Of a DNA stretch of 64,000 bases, positions 34,403-46,944 are shown piece by piece; the first letter of the stretch is position 1, and each line of letters opens with the position of its first letter. The translations under genes and the position numbers were made by a program. The stretch is from Paramecium octaurelia (Eukaryota > Ciliophora > Oligohymenophorea > Peniculida > Parameciidae): positions 277,893 to 341,892 of the forward strand of contig CAJJDP010000132.1 of the NCBI GenBank assembly GCA_905182995.1, given 5' to 3'. Under the pieces are notes generated by a model. That model did not search any database. It saw only the letters and a list, made by a program, of their open reading frames with translations, and was not told the DNA's origin.

Positions 34403-36694
34403 ATGGATTACAACCCATTGAAGATGCCTTGTGATTGGAATGTAGCCAGAAAGCATGCATTGGCCAGGCGAACTGCTCCTGATACTAAGGCTCATATTGA
34501 TTATGAGGATGATGAAGAACCTAAAAAACGTATTTATGATTTTTGTATTCAGCTGAGACATGTCCTTGTTGCGGTTTTGAAATAGAGAGGAAGGAAATTC
34601 CGTATTGTGATGATATCAAATAACTCAAGTTTTTGGGAGCAGGTTTTCCATTGTTTTACAATTTTTTGAAATTCTGCATCCTGTTATTATGTCTGCAAAG
34701 TCTTGTAGCCATTTTCAATATTTTGAGCAATTATCAAGGTGAATTTTGCTAGTAAATCTGATGGTTATTTAGATAATAATCCTGGAATCGAATTTCATAG
34801 TAGATGGAACCCAATTGTCAAGAATCCGTATTCCTTAAATTGTCAATAGCCAATAAACTGAAGTGATTGTATTCATATTAATTTAGCAACTCAGAAGTGG
34901 TGGTGTTCATCCAAAAGGCCAATCTTCTTATGCTTATTATAATGATCATTCTACTTCAATTTTTTAGAAGACACCAAAAGAAATTAGACAATCAAATTGA
35001 TGAATCTCAACTGACCCCAAGCGATTATACTATTATGGTGACCAATATTCCAAAAACTTTGAATGTCAATTATAGATGGGAACTAACTAATTTATTTTAA
35101 AACTATGCAGTATCAGACACTAACTTTTAAATAACTGTAACCAAAGTTGTTTTAGTTTACGATATTACAGAAATCTTGGCTGAAGAAGCCAAGATCGAAA
35201 AGTCACTACAGAAGAAAAAGATCGCTTTATAAACATCCAATATGAAATATGAATGTTAAGATGTCAGAGATTGCGAACTTGAAATTGAAACATCGCAAAG
35301 GAGAATTAAGGATTTATAAGAGGAGTACTTTTGGACTAATCGATAATTCAGTGGCATTGCTTTTGTATCGTTTGAAAGTGAAAAAATGAAGGACCTGGTT
35401 CTTAGTTAAAATACACACACTCTATTTGATAAAATGAAAACGTTTTTATATTCTGGTAAAACTCCAGGTTTGGACGAAATGGAATTGTAGTGGCAGGCTT
35501 AGAAGCTGTTTATAGAGTAGGCACCTGAACCCAATGATATCTTGTGGGAAAACTTGGCCACTCTGACTCAAGATAAGATAATCTCCAGAATCAAAGGATT
35601 CTTTATCACCCTTGCTTTGTAAGGAGTTACATTCTTTTTTATCTATTACTTATCAATCCGATGCATTCGACTAGTCTACAACGAAGAACTTGAAAAAAGG
35701 AGGATTGGAGTAGACGACAAGGAAAAGTTGAAGCATGTTTAAATGATTTCATTCACCATAGCTTCAACCATTGTTTTGGTCAATAAACTATTAATTGAAC
35801 CCTTGATGAAGTGGGTCACGAAAATTGAAAGGATATCTACCAATACCAAATTTTAGATCTCATATGCTAACAAGTTAACCATTTCCTTATTTGTAAATGC
35901 TGCGATTGTTAGCTATGTTATTGATATCTTGATTTTCAGTAATGTATATGGATTTGGCGGATTCATGTATAATGAGTCCCTGATTTTTATTTTGAATGCT
36001 GCCATAGCACCTTTGATTTGGTTTATTGATCCTTGGACTCTGATTAGAAAACTACAAAGAGACCATTAGATTTAGAAAGTGAATGATTGTTTACTGACAC
36101 AAAAGGAGGCAAACGAAATCATGGAGGAAGTTGATTACCAATTAGCCATGAGGTATGCGGACATAATCAAGACTATGTGGTTCACCTTCTTCTTCGGTAC
36201 TGCAATTCCTATAGGTGTATTCAGTTCTTTAATTGGTTTAAGTTTATTTTACCTCGTTGACAAGTATAACATTTTGAGAAGGAGAACAGTGAAGGAGAGC
36301 ATATCCTAAGAATTATCATGGTAAATGATAAATATGCTTGAGTTTATTGTCCTATTCAATCCCTTGGGTAATATGGCAGTCTCATTATTTCTTAACTAAG
36401 ACTTTGATATTTATTCAACAATTGGAGTAATCATTGGATTGAGTTTTTAAGTCTTACCAATACATCGTTGTGTTGACAGCATGTTCCCAATCAGGAACTT
36501 TGAAGAAGTACTAATATAATATATGACATTAGCCTGTTTCATACAAAAAAGCATAGATAGACTTTGATACTGATTATGATAGGGAGAATCCTGTTACAAA
36601 ATAGAAAGCAATCGCTGAGTATTCTTTGTAGTTGCAAGGCATCACTCAGGAGAGAAAAGTGGAATATTAAATTATGCATGAAGATCATTATTGA
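34403..36694 (+). CDS. OSCA/CSC1/TMEM63-like mechanosensitive channel
   Basis: About 720 residues. An N-terminal cytosolic part with CPCC precedes the first span (FCILLLCLQSLVAIFNIL). A second span (LLMLIIMIILLQFF) is followed by the large cytosolic loop, with DYTIMVTNIPKTLN and the near-invariant membrane-re-entry block EQAPEPNDILWENL. A run of further spans follows (FFITLALQGVTFFFIYYLSI, LIFILNAAIAPLIWFIDPW, WFTFFFGTAIPIGVFSSLIG). The order fits the ten- or eleven-span TMEM16-like fold of OSCA/TMEM63 calcium-permeable channels. Introns near 34534 (23 nt) and at the 3' end (25 nt) are clear. One or two between 34750 and 34890 are ambiguous, so about 30 residues there are uncertain. Confidence 0.75.
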
Positions 36695-36716
36695 TTTATT
36701 TTTATATACTTAATAA

Positions 36717-38336
36717 ATGGAGTAAAGTTTATTCATCTCGTAACAAGAAATAGAACAAGTCAATAAATTGAATACCATCAACATTAATGTTGGTGTCTTA
36801 GGACATATTGATTCTGGCAAGACCTCCTTGGTTAAGACATTGTCAAAAGTAATTAATCCCTCTACCATTTTAGATAACATCAACAGCCTCCTTAGATAAG
36901 AACCCTTAGAGTTAGGAGAGGGGAATCACTTTGGATCTGGGATTCAGTGCCTTTTACACTCGAAATCCAAATGAATAGGGAAAGTATCGACAATAAATCA
37001 TTTAAGATATTTTCAATTTACTCTAGTCGATTGTCCTGGACATGCATCATTAATCAAGACCATCATAGGAGGAGCACAAATTATTGATATGATGTTTCTA
37101 GTAATTGATGTGACGAAAGGCATTTAAACTTAAACTGCTGAATGTTTAGTAATTGGTGAGATATTGGCTGATAAATTAATTGTGGTCTTGAACAAAATAG
37201 ACCTGGCAACTGAGGAAGTAATAAATAAACAAAAAAAAATTATTGCTAATGTTCTATCTAAGACAAAGTTTGGAAATTAGGTTTCATTAGTACCTGTCTC
37301 AGCCATCTAAGCACTTGGAATAGAAGATTTATTAAGAATTCTACTTCAAAATATCACCATTCCCAATAGATAAGCTCAATTGAATAAGGGTCTGTTGTTT
37401 ATGATTGATCATTGTTTCTAAATAAAGGGATAAGGAACAGTCACTACTGGTACTATCATACAAGGATCCATGAAGCCAAACGATGAAGTCTTTTTTCCAA
37501 TGCTCAATTTGAACAAAAAGATCAAAAGTCTATAGATGTTTAAGAAGCCTGTGTAGATTGGAGAACCCGGAGATAGAATAGCTGCCTTATTTACCAATTT
37601 AGATGCTAAAGAGATCGAGAGGGGAATTGTATGTTAACCAGGGATTGTCTCATTGTTAGAAAATATAGTCATAGATTTTAAGAAGATTAGTTATTACAAG
37701 GGGTAATTAAAGTCTCAGAATAAGTTCCATATCACTTCAGGTCATTTGACTGTGATGGGATAATTGAAATTGATCATAAGACCAAAGAATTTATAATTGG
37801 AGATCAATAGCGAAGGGGAATACCTGGAGGATTATGAAGGTATGTATCAATTATCATCACTTTTAGATTATATTAAACTCCAAGAGAAGTACAATGTGTA
37901 TGGTGTGTTGTAATTGGAAAAGCCATTGATTGCCTCTATGAATTCCTTAGTGATTGCTTCAAAATTGGACACTGATTTAGAAGCTAATATTTGTAGAATT
38001 GCATTTTATGGAAATATACTGTTCTCTTATACAGCTTAACAAATATTTCAATAGAATTTCTTAAGAGTTTTCAGAAAGAAGACGAAAAGTGGGAAGGTGG
38101 AGAAGGTGATCGATAATTACACGTTACTTATTAAGGATTTGTTCAAGAAGGAGACAAACATTGCTAATTATATAGGGAAGTTGATAGTGATCAAGCAAGG
38201 GAACATTCAAGGGAAAATTGATAGTGCTTTTGGGAAGAGTGGGAAAGTGAAAGTATTTGTTGAATCAGGAACCAATTAAGAGATGACGAATAGTGATGTT
38301 GTTATGATTTATAAGAAATACTTATTTCATAAATGA
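36717..38336 (+). CDS. EEFSEC: Selenocysteine-specific elongation factor eEFSec
   Basis: About 520 residues. GTPase domain: G1 GHIDSGKTSL; the stretch TASLDKNPQSQERGITLDLG, with the eEFSec-specific QSxERGITLDLGFS; G3 DCPGHASLI; G4 NKID. Domains 2 and 3 follow (GTVTTGTIIQGS, GEPGDRIAALF), then a C-terminal domain ending VVMIYKKYLFHK, where SelB/eEFSec contacts tRNA-Sec and the SECIS-binding partner. Two introns are inferred: 25 nt after the G1 helix, and 23 nt with AAG acceptor before G3. The factor delivers Sec-tRNA to UGA codons that carry a SECIS element, so UGA must have two meanings in this organism. Confidence 0.92.
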
Positions 38337-38349
38337 AACCAAATAATAT

Positions 38350-38670
38350 TCAAAGATTCGTTAACATGTCTTCTATTTCTTGAGTATGTTGTTGGAATTT
38401 CTTTTCAAAAAGCTTAGCTTCTACTAACACCAATGAACTGTTGAATTGCTTCGATCGAGGTTGAAGATCATAATTAGAACTTCTGTGAGTGTGTCGCTGT
38501 TCTGGTTTGAGAGATTACAGAAATTTCTCAATTTAGAATGCTTTTGCAGATGCATCAATATTGGCATTGATTATGGATCTAAAGCATTCGTAGTTACTCA
38601 TTATTTAAACATAATCAGGATTACTGCTATCAATCAAATGAGTTATAAGAGCAGTGAGTAGGTTATCCAT
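38350..38670 (-). CDS. Small helical protein, unknown
   Basis: 106 residues without introns (MDNLLTALITHLIDSSNPDY... ending HTQEIEDMLTNL). It is predicted mostly helical with a polar middle (PEQRHTHRSSNY). I recognise no family. The frame ends 13 bp from the convergent eEFSec stop, and the open frame with good codon use supports it. Confidence 0.6.
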
Positions 38671-38688
38671 TAAATATATAATATATAA

Positions 38689-40383
38689 TCATTTTATGGG
38701 TTTTTAATCTGAATAACTAACATTTATGGCTTTAACAATAATTTCTTTGAACTCCTAGAAGCTGATCTAAACATAGCAATAACGCAATTACAGATCCATC
38801 TCCATTGGCATCTACTTCTGCCAACAACTCCTTCCACACTTCATCACTGACTGCAGTTTCATCTGATCCAAAAATGCCTTTGATTTCATCGATTGAAATT
38901 GATCCACTTCCATCCTTATCAAACAATCGAAAGGCCTGTTCTAATCGTTTGTCCTCCAACAATTTGACCTTGTTGAAAGTAGCCAAAACAAATTCTAAAC
39001 TTTATACTACTTTTATAAATACCTGAATAATCAATACTTCCATTCTTATCCTGATCTATTTGCTTCATCAATTTGGTCACTTCCAATTCAGCATCCGTAT
39101 AACTCATAACCTTTGCATACCCTAGAATAAGAGATGAAAATTACCTAAAATGAGTTCATCCTTTGACAATCTTCCATCCCCATTTAAATCCAGAGCCTAA
39201 AACTATTACAACAACTCCTGTTTCTCTTGACTGGTAGCCATTTGATTGACCATGAAGGTTAATGCTGCCTCTTAAAACTTCTTTTCCACTCTAAAATTCC
39301 TGAGATTATTCAAAACTTTGGTTAGTTATGGCAAATCCATCTCTGTCTTTTTGACATAGGTTGTAATCCAAGGATCCCTCAAGGCTTGTTCAGCACTGAT
39401 CCTTTTCTTTGGATCTCTCTCCAACATCTTCGTGATCAATAGTTTAGCTTCGTAGGATATCTGATTCCACTCTTCTCCATCAAATGTCAATTGACCTTCT
39501 CTCACAGACTCAAGGATCTCTTCATCTTCTTCTCCATTGAATGGAGGAATACCACAAAGCAAAATGTATAATATTACTCCACAAGACCACACATCACATT
39601 TTTCATCATATTTCCTCTCCAAAACTTCAGGTGCTATATAATATGGCTAAATTTAAGAATCTCTTATTTACTGTTCCTAGTTTTTGGTTCATCTTGTAAC
39701 CCTATTCAAACATCCGACTGGTTCCAAAATCCACTATCTTCAACAACGCTTGAGGTTTGCTTGACTCATAAAGAATATTCTCTGGTTTAAGATCTCTAAA
39801 TCAAATCACATTAATCTCGTACCTGTGTACTATTTTACTCTTGTGCAAGTAATTAACTGCACTCAATATCTGCTTTAGAGTTTCAGCAGCTTTCCTCTCA
39901 GAAAAAGACTGTTATTCCTGTATCTTATCGAAAAGTTCTCCTCCAGTGCACAATTCAGTCACAATATAAATATTTTTACTATCCTAATAGAACTCATAGA
40001 TCTTAATGATATTGGGATGATCCTATTTTCGAATTGTAGATTTACTAATCTTTTGAGAATTTCTATTTCTATTCGTAATCTTTCAACCTCCATCTTGCTA
40101 GCTTTTTCCTTGGAAATCACTTTTATGGCTCTGATTTAATTTGTGACCTTATGCACTCCTTTTCTAACTTCCCCATAAGCACCTTCTTTTATCCTTATTT
40201 ATACCTTTTCCGATGGGAGGTTTCAGGAGAGTGTAATCATTAGTGATTAATCCATGTTTTTCAGAAACCATACCCGAGGATGAAATTTTGAAATGTGCCA
40301 CATCCTTTACTAAACATAGAACACAATGCAGTACTTTTATTCGGATTATCTACTTCTTCACCTTTGCTTGATCCACACCCCAT
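38689..40383 (-). CDS. Calcium-dependent protein kinase (CDPK)
   Basis: About 500 residues. Start MGCGSSK is an N-myristoylation plus palmitoylation signal. Kinase domain: IGKGAYGEVRKG, AIKVISKEKA, HR...DLKPENIL, KIVDFGTS, APEVL and CDVWSCGVILYILLCG. The autoinhibitory junction leads to four EF hands: DLNGDGRLSKDE, DQDKNGSIDYSE, DKDGSGSISIDE, DANGDGSISFQE. This is the plant/alveolate CDPK layout, a direct calcium-activated Ser/Thr kinase. At least six short introns, including 22, 23, 25 and 28 nt, are needed; one lies within the glycine-rich loop and others split EF hands 2 and 4. Confidence 0.93.
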
Positions 40384-41175
40384 CGGTATAATTATATAAT
40401 ATATATATTATTAGAAATTGTGATATTTATACAAATTAATCATCGTTAACTTCAAATATTGACTCGCTCAGATCTTCTCTAAATTTGCCGTATTCTTAAT
40501 TAGCACCCTTCAGTTAATTGATCCTCCTCCAAATGCTCTTTTTTTAATTGCACATAATAAATATTTAATTATTTTTGAAAATCGTATATATTTGGTTATT
40601 ATATCTGTATACGTAAGCTTTTTAATTCCTCGAAAGGACATGAAATACATTCAAGAATAATATATAACTAATTTCAAATTCATCCCAGCATCATCACTTC
40701 TCCGATAATAAGCGTCGCTTACCCTTGAAAGTGGGACTGTCTTCGTCCAAATTTTACTTTTAAATACTGTTCATTTTTTCGTAACAACTGCTTTCCTACG
40801 ATAAAGTAGGAGGCGGCTACTATTAAAATGTAAATATTATTTGGGAGCTCGGTATTCTGCCATGGTTAGAATTGAAATCATTTGAGTGAAAAATATCATC
40901 CAAGTTTTCACAAAAATTAACACCCTCGATATTTTAACACCAATCAGTCATTTATTCATTACTAGATTCTACTGTTTACTTGTTGCAACAACTCTATCCC
41001 ATGAATAATTATTATTTATAATTTTAGATGAAAAAAGATTAAAACTGCTCAAATATCATCAATTACATTACCATAACATTTTATTTGAGTATAATAAAGT
41101 GCAAATTTATCATTTCTCAAATGATTTAATTTAATCTTTATTTAATAAACTCAATATTTTTTTCAGTAATTTTAT
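40384..41175. other. Intergenic, with a possible tiny ORF and inverted repeats
   Basis: A minus-strand frame from ATG 40555 (MCNQKKSIWRRINQLKG..., about 40 codons to VNDDQFV) reads well. It has no stop before it overlaps the kinase start, so it is probably an upstream ORF or chance. At 40690-40870 the DNA is less AT-rich and holds a 13-bp palindrome (40709-40721) and a CCTAC/GTAGG hairpin (40795-40810). I see no gene in the remainder. Confidence 0.4.
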
Positions 41176-44100
41176 TCATTCATCATCAAATTCAACCTAA
41201 TTCATTTCCTTAATTTCTTCCTTCTCTCTTATCGTCGATTCCAAATCCTCACCAATCGATCTCAAGTTGTCCGTAAACACAATTGTCTATTTAACCCTCT
41301 TGATCCATGGGGCTTCAGGATAATTTTCTACTACATACGGCTAATTCTAACAGGCATAAGATACCGAAATTTTTTTAAGCACTCTTTCATCGAACACGAA
41401 TTCTAAAGAGGGAAACTCAATCCTAGGCAAACAAAAGGACAATTTCGATGATACATTGTATTTCTTCAAAGGCAACTGCAATACTGGAAAAAGTGAACAA
41501 AGCCGACTTTTTTACTGAAATAAATAAAATTCATCCTAAGTGATTACTTTTTTATTCTTATCCGTATCTTGCAAATCGTCTTTTATCTATTTTATAAATA
41601 TCTACAATTGGACTTTCTCTTCCATATTATTTAAATTATCAGATAAAGTATTTAATAATTCTATAGCTACTGTCATTTTATTCATCATTAAATTTAGTAA
41701 AGCACTATTAAGCAGATATTCCTTAAAGGTGTAGATCTGATTCCCAAAATCATTACTATCAAAATTTTCTGATTTTCTCTCAAATTCATAAGAAAGATTC
41801 AAGAATTCCTGAGCCAATTAATATTCTCCCTAATATGCGAGCAATACACAATAATAAAACCATATGTGGGACAATTTGAATATTTCACCTTCCTATCCAT
41901 TCATTTATATCCCACTCAATATAGAGATATTGTCTTATAAATTTGTGTAAATTTCTTCCGAACACATTAAATTAAGAATTCTTACTAATTAAAAATCTGT
42001 CATCGCCTTCTAATTCTTCCCTGAAATCAATTGCAACTCTGATTGAGCCAAGCTCAACTCTTTGTTGAAAATTAACACCTTAATCTTTAGATATTGGCCA
42101 TCAATGCTTGAATCCATGTTTAAAGAGAAAATGGCTTCTTCGAAACTTCCAATATAAAAAAATAGAATCCCAATCATCTAATAATTGAGATTCTCTTCCT
42201 TGCAATTCTCAACATACTTCATTAGGTCAAGGTAGGCACTTTCGAGATCACCTAAATGAATTTCAGCTTTGCATTTATTCAAATAAGATTCTAAATGTTC
42301 TGGTTCTAAATGCAAACAACTTTTAAAATCCAAAATAGCCATTTCATATTATTTGAAACAATTATGTAATAGTCCTCTTACATAGAAATGTATTGCTTAA
42401 TTCTCATTAAAATTTTCAATCGCCTATTCTAAATCCTAATCTGCCTACTCAAGATTGCCCAAAGCAAAATTCAAAACTCCTTTATAAAATAATACATTTG
42501 GTGATTCTCGAATCAATAATGCCTTCTATAGGATTTCTAAGGCTTAATTTAAGTAGATAATTCGATTATCCTCATTAATATTTATACAATATTTTCTTAT
42601 TAATAACGTAGCTTAATAAAAGTATGGTTCTTGTTTAGATTTGAATACCTCATATGCCTCTGAAAAAAGCTGATAGCTAGTATCCAATTCCTCCTCTTCA
42701 AATTTTAATATGGCTCGGCACAACAATATATTATAAACAGAAGCCTATGTTAATACTGGGAGATTACTTTTTCTAAAAAGGTTTGATCACAATCTGTTAA
42801 ATCTTTTAAAGCTTGACGATAATTTGACAAGCAAAAATATCCATAGGCTCGAAATTGTAAAGCTAAGACTTTTAATGAATCGTCCTATTTAGTATATAAC
42901 ATCATTTCGGAAAGAGATTCGACACCTCTATCAAATTATTTTTTCATCAAGAATAGAGTTCCTTCTACAAAGAGATCGATTTATTTAAATTAATCATTAA
43001 AAACGTCTAAAAAGACCTTTCTTTCTAAATAATGAGAAGCAGCATAAAAATTATTTTTATCAATTTCAAGTTTAACTATTTCCAAAAGTGCGTATGTAGC
43101 GGATAATTTATTATTATTGTACTAAACTGCTTATTCAAATGCAAGATAAGCATCCTATTTATGATCTAGTATAGGGTATATTCGTACTTTGTTTTTTGAA
43201 CCAAAGTCCTTTTAAATATGCGGATTCTGAATCTTCTGAATACATCTATTTTAAAATATCCAAGTAATAGTTTGACTGTTTGTAATCGGAGACATCAAAA
43301 AATAACCAAAATAGTTTTATTATTGCTGGCTTAGGATTAGACACTTATTCTAATTAAAGAGCTTTGTTCAAATTGTTGAAAGCCAATTGCAATTAGTTCA
43401 ATTACGCAAAGCAATCGCTTAAACCAAGATATGCGATTGACTTTTTTGGATTAATTAAAATTAATTAATTAAAATCTTATATAGCTTTATGTGTAAATTT
43501 AGACTTTAAATACAATTATGCTCTTAATAATACAGCATCATAAAATCTATTAAAATTACTGATTGCCAGCGTTAAATTGTTGATAGAATCTTGAATTCTA
43601 TTCATTTAAGCGAGAGTGTTAGCCAAAATCAAATAAGCATCTCTTTGGAACGTTGGGAATACGGAAATCAATTTTTCTAATTATTATATCAATTTTTCGT
43701 CTTGATTCTGTTGTTGATAACAAAGTGCTGATAAATAAAGTGCTTCAGGATTGGTTCCATAAGATACCAAGTAATTTTCGAATATTATCAATGCTTCTTG
43801 TATTCTGTCTTGCTTAAACAAGCTCTTTCCTAATTTTAAATTGAAAGGGTCGATATTATTTTACTTTTGATTTGAATCAACTAATTATTATACGTATAAA
43901 ATTACTAAACTGAAAATTAGTAGAGTGATTATATTTTAGTAGTTTTGAGTTGGTCTGATTGAAGGAAGAACATAGTGAGATAGTAGAGTCCTTATTCTTG
44001 TGTTTGTGCGAAGATAATGAAAAGTGAATTTGTTGATCAGTCTTAATTCTGCATCTATGTTAACTTGTTGATCTTAAGTTCTTCTTAATGGACTAGTTCG

Positions 44101-44274
44101 ATTGGAATACGCTAGATTGTGATCCTGAATTGATGATGTAGAGAATGAATATGTTACTTTGATTGTGAGATGGAGTTTCACTTGTAAACACAATGATGGG
44201 AGGTTCTTTGAAGGGATTCCTATTTTATTTGAATTTCCTTGATTTCGGAGATTTGAATTACCTAAACTTAGCAT
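41176..44274 (-). CDS. TPR-repeat protein with one N-terminal membrane span
   Basis: About 1,000 residues. The N-terminal 100 residues are basic and polar, followed by a single hydrophobic span (IITLLIFSLVILYV) and then consecutive tetratricopeptide repeats beginning LKLGKSLFKQDRIQEALIIF. About 15-20 such helix pairs (...AxxxYxxALxxxP-like) fill the rest. The last 150 residues are not TPR (WIKRVKQTIVFTDNLRSIG, ending EMNQVEFDDE). It is probably a protein-interaction scaffold on the ER or outer mitochondrial membrane. Intron use at the 5' end is uncertain; the long TPR part is almost intronless. Confidence 0.6.
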
Positions 44275-44358
44275 TGATTATACATGTATGTTTTTATTTG
44301 AAATTGTATGCACAAATATATTGGGATAATTTATTATTTAAAAATAACAAATTCAGAT

Positions 44359-45074
44359 ATGCGTAAAAGATTAGGAGCCTTGCATGCAGATTCCCTTGAA
44401 GAGTATATTCAACTAGCCAAAATGTCCTGGCAATAAGAACTAGTATATTATGGGACACAATCAGAAATTGCGGGTTAATAGAGAGGACTTGATAATTCAG
44501 AAAAAGACACAAATGTAATTTTAGATGATTAACATTTCATAGGCTTCATCCATAGAGGAGGAGTAAGAGAAGAAGGAGCAGAGCAACATTAACGTATTAG
44601 TAGTAGACAATCTCGATAAAATTGACCAAGTGTTTAAATATTGTGGAACATTTAGAAAGCCTAAGAAAAATTATCATTTGGAGTATTGTTCGAAATTGGA
44701 AGTATCGGAGTCTAAGGAGACTCATTTTCATTTTTGGATAATAAATTCCTCAAGTGTCAAATATTAAGAACTCATTGATGGTATGTGGCTTCATCGATTA
44801 TATTTAGTTTACTACAGAACCGCCGATTGTTATGTTTATTTGAATAAGAAATCTAGGGAACATCAATTTTTAAGATTCCTTGAGAAGGTTATATTGCTGA
44901 ATAAGAACAAAAATAAAAAGATATTTAAAATTGGAAACTGTAGAAGAATTAGTGTATGAAATAGTATTATTATGATAGAGCATTTAAAATATATAAACTA
45001 TAAATGAGAACCAAGTAGTAAAGCTTCGAAATTTATAAGAAGGATTAAAGAGAGTAAGAGAATAATATTTTTGA
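44359..45074 (+). CDS. Unknown protein
   Basis: About 220 residues after removal of two introns (28 nt GTAATT...TTCATAG, and 25 nt GTATGA...GATAG). The middle portion is well ordered: NVLVVDNLDKIDQVFKYCG, THFHFWIINSSS, YRTADCYVYLNKKSREHQF, and then a Lys-rich C-terminus. The alternating hydrophobic pattern suggests an alpha/beta fold, but I do not recognise a family. It diverges from the TPR gene across 84 bp. Confidence 0.5.
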
Positions 45075-45171
45075 TTGAGTTTGTATTAGTTAGGCATTTT
45101 TATCAAATTTGGGATGAAAATCTACTTTTTTATTATCAATTATATTTAAATATATATAATTTAATTTAGAA

Positions 45172-45486
45172 ATGAATTTCGCTAAAGAATTTGAAGAGTA
45201 TATCAAGTTGAAATACGTATCCAAACTATAAATTGGGGAGACAGTGAATACCATCACAAAAGTACGCATCACTACATTGGAAGGGGAGGATTTAGAGTTA
45301 GAGTGTGACATTTATAACGGAATAAAGGTATTGAAATACAATGAAGTATTTGAAAATATGGAATAATTATTAAACAAACATTCTAAGTTGTATTGCAAAA
45401 AATTTGAATAAGATTTATCTGGAAAGTTGGATTAATTGGTATAGGATGTTGAGGATGAAGAAGACGATGAAGATGAGGAATTTTGA
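45172..45486 (+). CDS. GSKIP-domain-like small protein
   Basis: 104 residues, intronless, with acidic tail EDEEDDEDEEF. The body (VNTITKVRITTLEGEDLELE, GIKVLKYNEVFENMEQLL, KLYCKKFEQDLSGKLDQL) follows the strand-helix order of the GSKIP/CLU N-terminal domain: xIxxxTLExxxyxveL, G.kVxxY, then paired helices. In animals GSKIP binds GSK3 and PKA. Similarity is by pattern only, and no GSK3-binding helix is evident, so treat this as a tentative family call. Confidence 0.45.
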
Positions 45487-45545
45487 TTGAGATCTTATAA
45501 AAAGATTTAAAAAAATATAATTTATTGAATATTTTAATTAAAACT

Positions 45546-46695
45546 ATGGGTTCTATTCAAAATAATTCTTGTTGCACCTAATTATCATCTAATAATTAGG
45601 AAATAAACTTAAGCAACAAACAGGAAAATTTGATCTCAGCACACAGCTCCCCTAAAAATTTTTAATAAGTCATCTCTAATTTTAATTACGAATCGCAAAG
45701 AAAGAAGGATATTTAATATTCAGAAAAAGCAATTTAGATTCAAAAAAATTGGAAGGGATACAAATAGAGGAAAAACTATTAAAAGAGAAAACCTGGTTTT
45801 ACAATCAATTAAGAAAATTCGTTACAGTAATAGCCAGTTTAAATTAATTCTCAAGACAGTTTAACTTTCATAGAACTTGCATAACCTCAATTATCTAGTT
45901 GTAAATTTGATGAAATGGAACCACTTGAAAGTTTTGAGATTAAGGACTTTGCAGTTTATTAATATAGAGATGGATCAATTTATGCCGGAGAAATTGTAAA
46001 TTGTAGGAGGAATGGAAAGGGAAGATATTACTACAAGAATGGCTCCATTTATGAAGGGTATTGATCTTGCTTATACATTTAATTAGAGAATGGAGGATGA
46101 ATCAACCACATGGTTATGGGAGATTCCTTCATTAGAATGGGGATTTCTATGAAGGCAATTTCTATGAAGGTAAATTGGAAGGTTATGGAGTTTATAGAAA
46201 AAATAATGGAGGTGTCTTTTAAGGAGAGTGGAAATGTGATAAATAACATGGAAAAGGAAGTGAAATTTGGGCAGATGGTGCAAAATATGAAGGTGATTAT
46301 GTGTTAGGAAAAAAACATGGTAGAGGCACATTTATTTGGGCTGATGGATCACATTATGTTGGAGATTTTGTTAATAATTGCATGGATGGATTTGGTGAAT
46401 ATGTGAAATCAAATGGCAAAAAAGTATATAATAGTTATGATAAAATTAGTACATTGGTTAATTTAGAGATGATATGATGCATGGTGAAGGAGAATTTAGT
46501 TGGCCAAATGGGAAGAAGTATTCAGGATGGTATTTTAAAAATTAGAAATGTGGTCTTGGAACATTTGAATGGCCAGATGGTAGAAGATATGTTGGATTTT
46601 GGAGTAATGGTTTGATGCATGGAAGAGGAATAATTTTTGAATAGAATGGTAAACAAACTCAAGGAGAATGGATTAATGGAGTTCTGTAAAAATGA
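45546..46695 (+). CDS. MORN-repeat protein with IQ motif
   Basis: About 360 residues. The N-terminal 110 residues are polar with an IQ calmodulin-binding motif ([17 protein letters not shown]). They are followed by about nine MORN repeats with the YxGxxxxxxxxGxGxxxxxxG pattern: [73 protein letters not shown] proteins bind phospholipid or form elongated cytoskeletal scaffolds; with IQ this suggests a calcium/calmodulin-regulated cortical protein. Introns of 29 nt and 26 nt fall inside repeats, and splicing restores the unit length exactly. Confidence 0.88.
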
Positions 46696-46706
46696 CTTTC
46701 AATACT

Positions 46707-46908
46707 TCACTTATACATTTCCTTTCTTTAACGTTATTTTGTGGGTGATTCTTTTGAAAATATAGTAAGATCAACATTAATGGTTTTTGGTTGGTTTGGT
46801 TGTTGCTTAATCCTATGACTATTTTTGATAAATGTTCTGTGAAACCAATTTTGATCTCTTTCCTTTTGTTCAATGATTTGTGATTAAATTTACTCTCCCA
46901 TAAAGCAT
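46707..46908 (-). CDS. Possible tiny protein, unknown
   Basis: About 56 residues if a 31-nt intron (GTAAAT...ACAAAAG) is removed: MLYGR then ERDQNWFHRTFIKNS, QQPNQPKTINVDLTIF and SPTKQRQRKEMYK. The stop lies 12 bp from the convergent MORN gene, spacing that is normal here. Short and rests on an inferred intron with AAG acceptor, hence low confidence. Confidence 0.35.
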
Positions 46909-46944
46909 TGTCTAAATTTCTCTATATACATATAAAATTAAATT

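Noticed and set aside
40685..40705. C-box-like GTGATGA on the minus strand suggesting a C/D snoRNA
   Set aside because: No D box (CTGA) or terminal stem within about 100 nt.
46110..46307. Methionine/lysine-rich plus-strand frame inside the MORN gene
   Set aside because: Out of frame with the MORN repeats, which read clearly once a 29-nt intron is removed.
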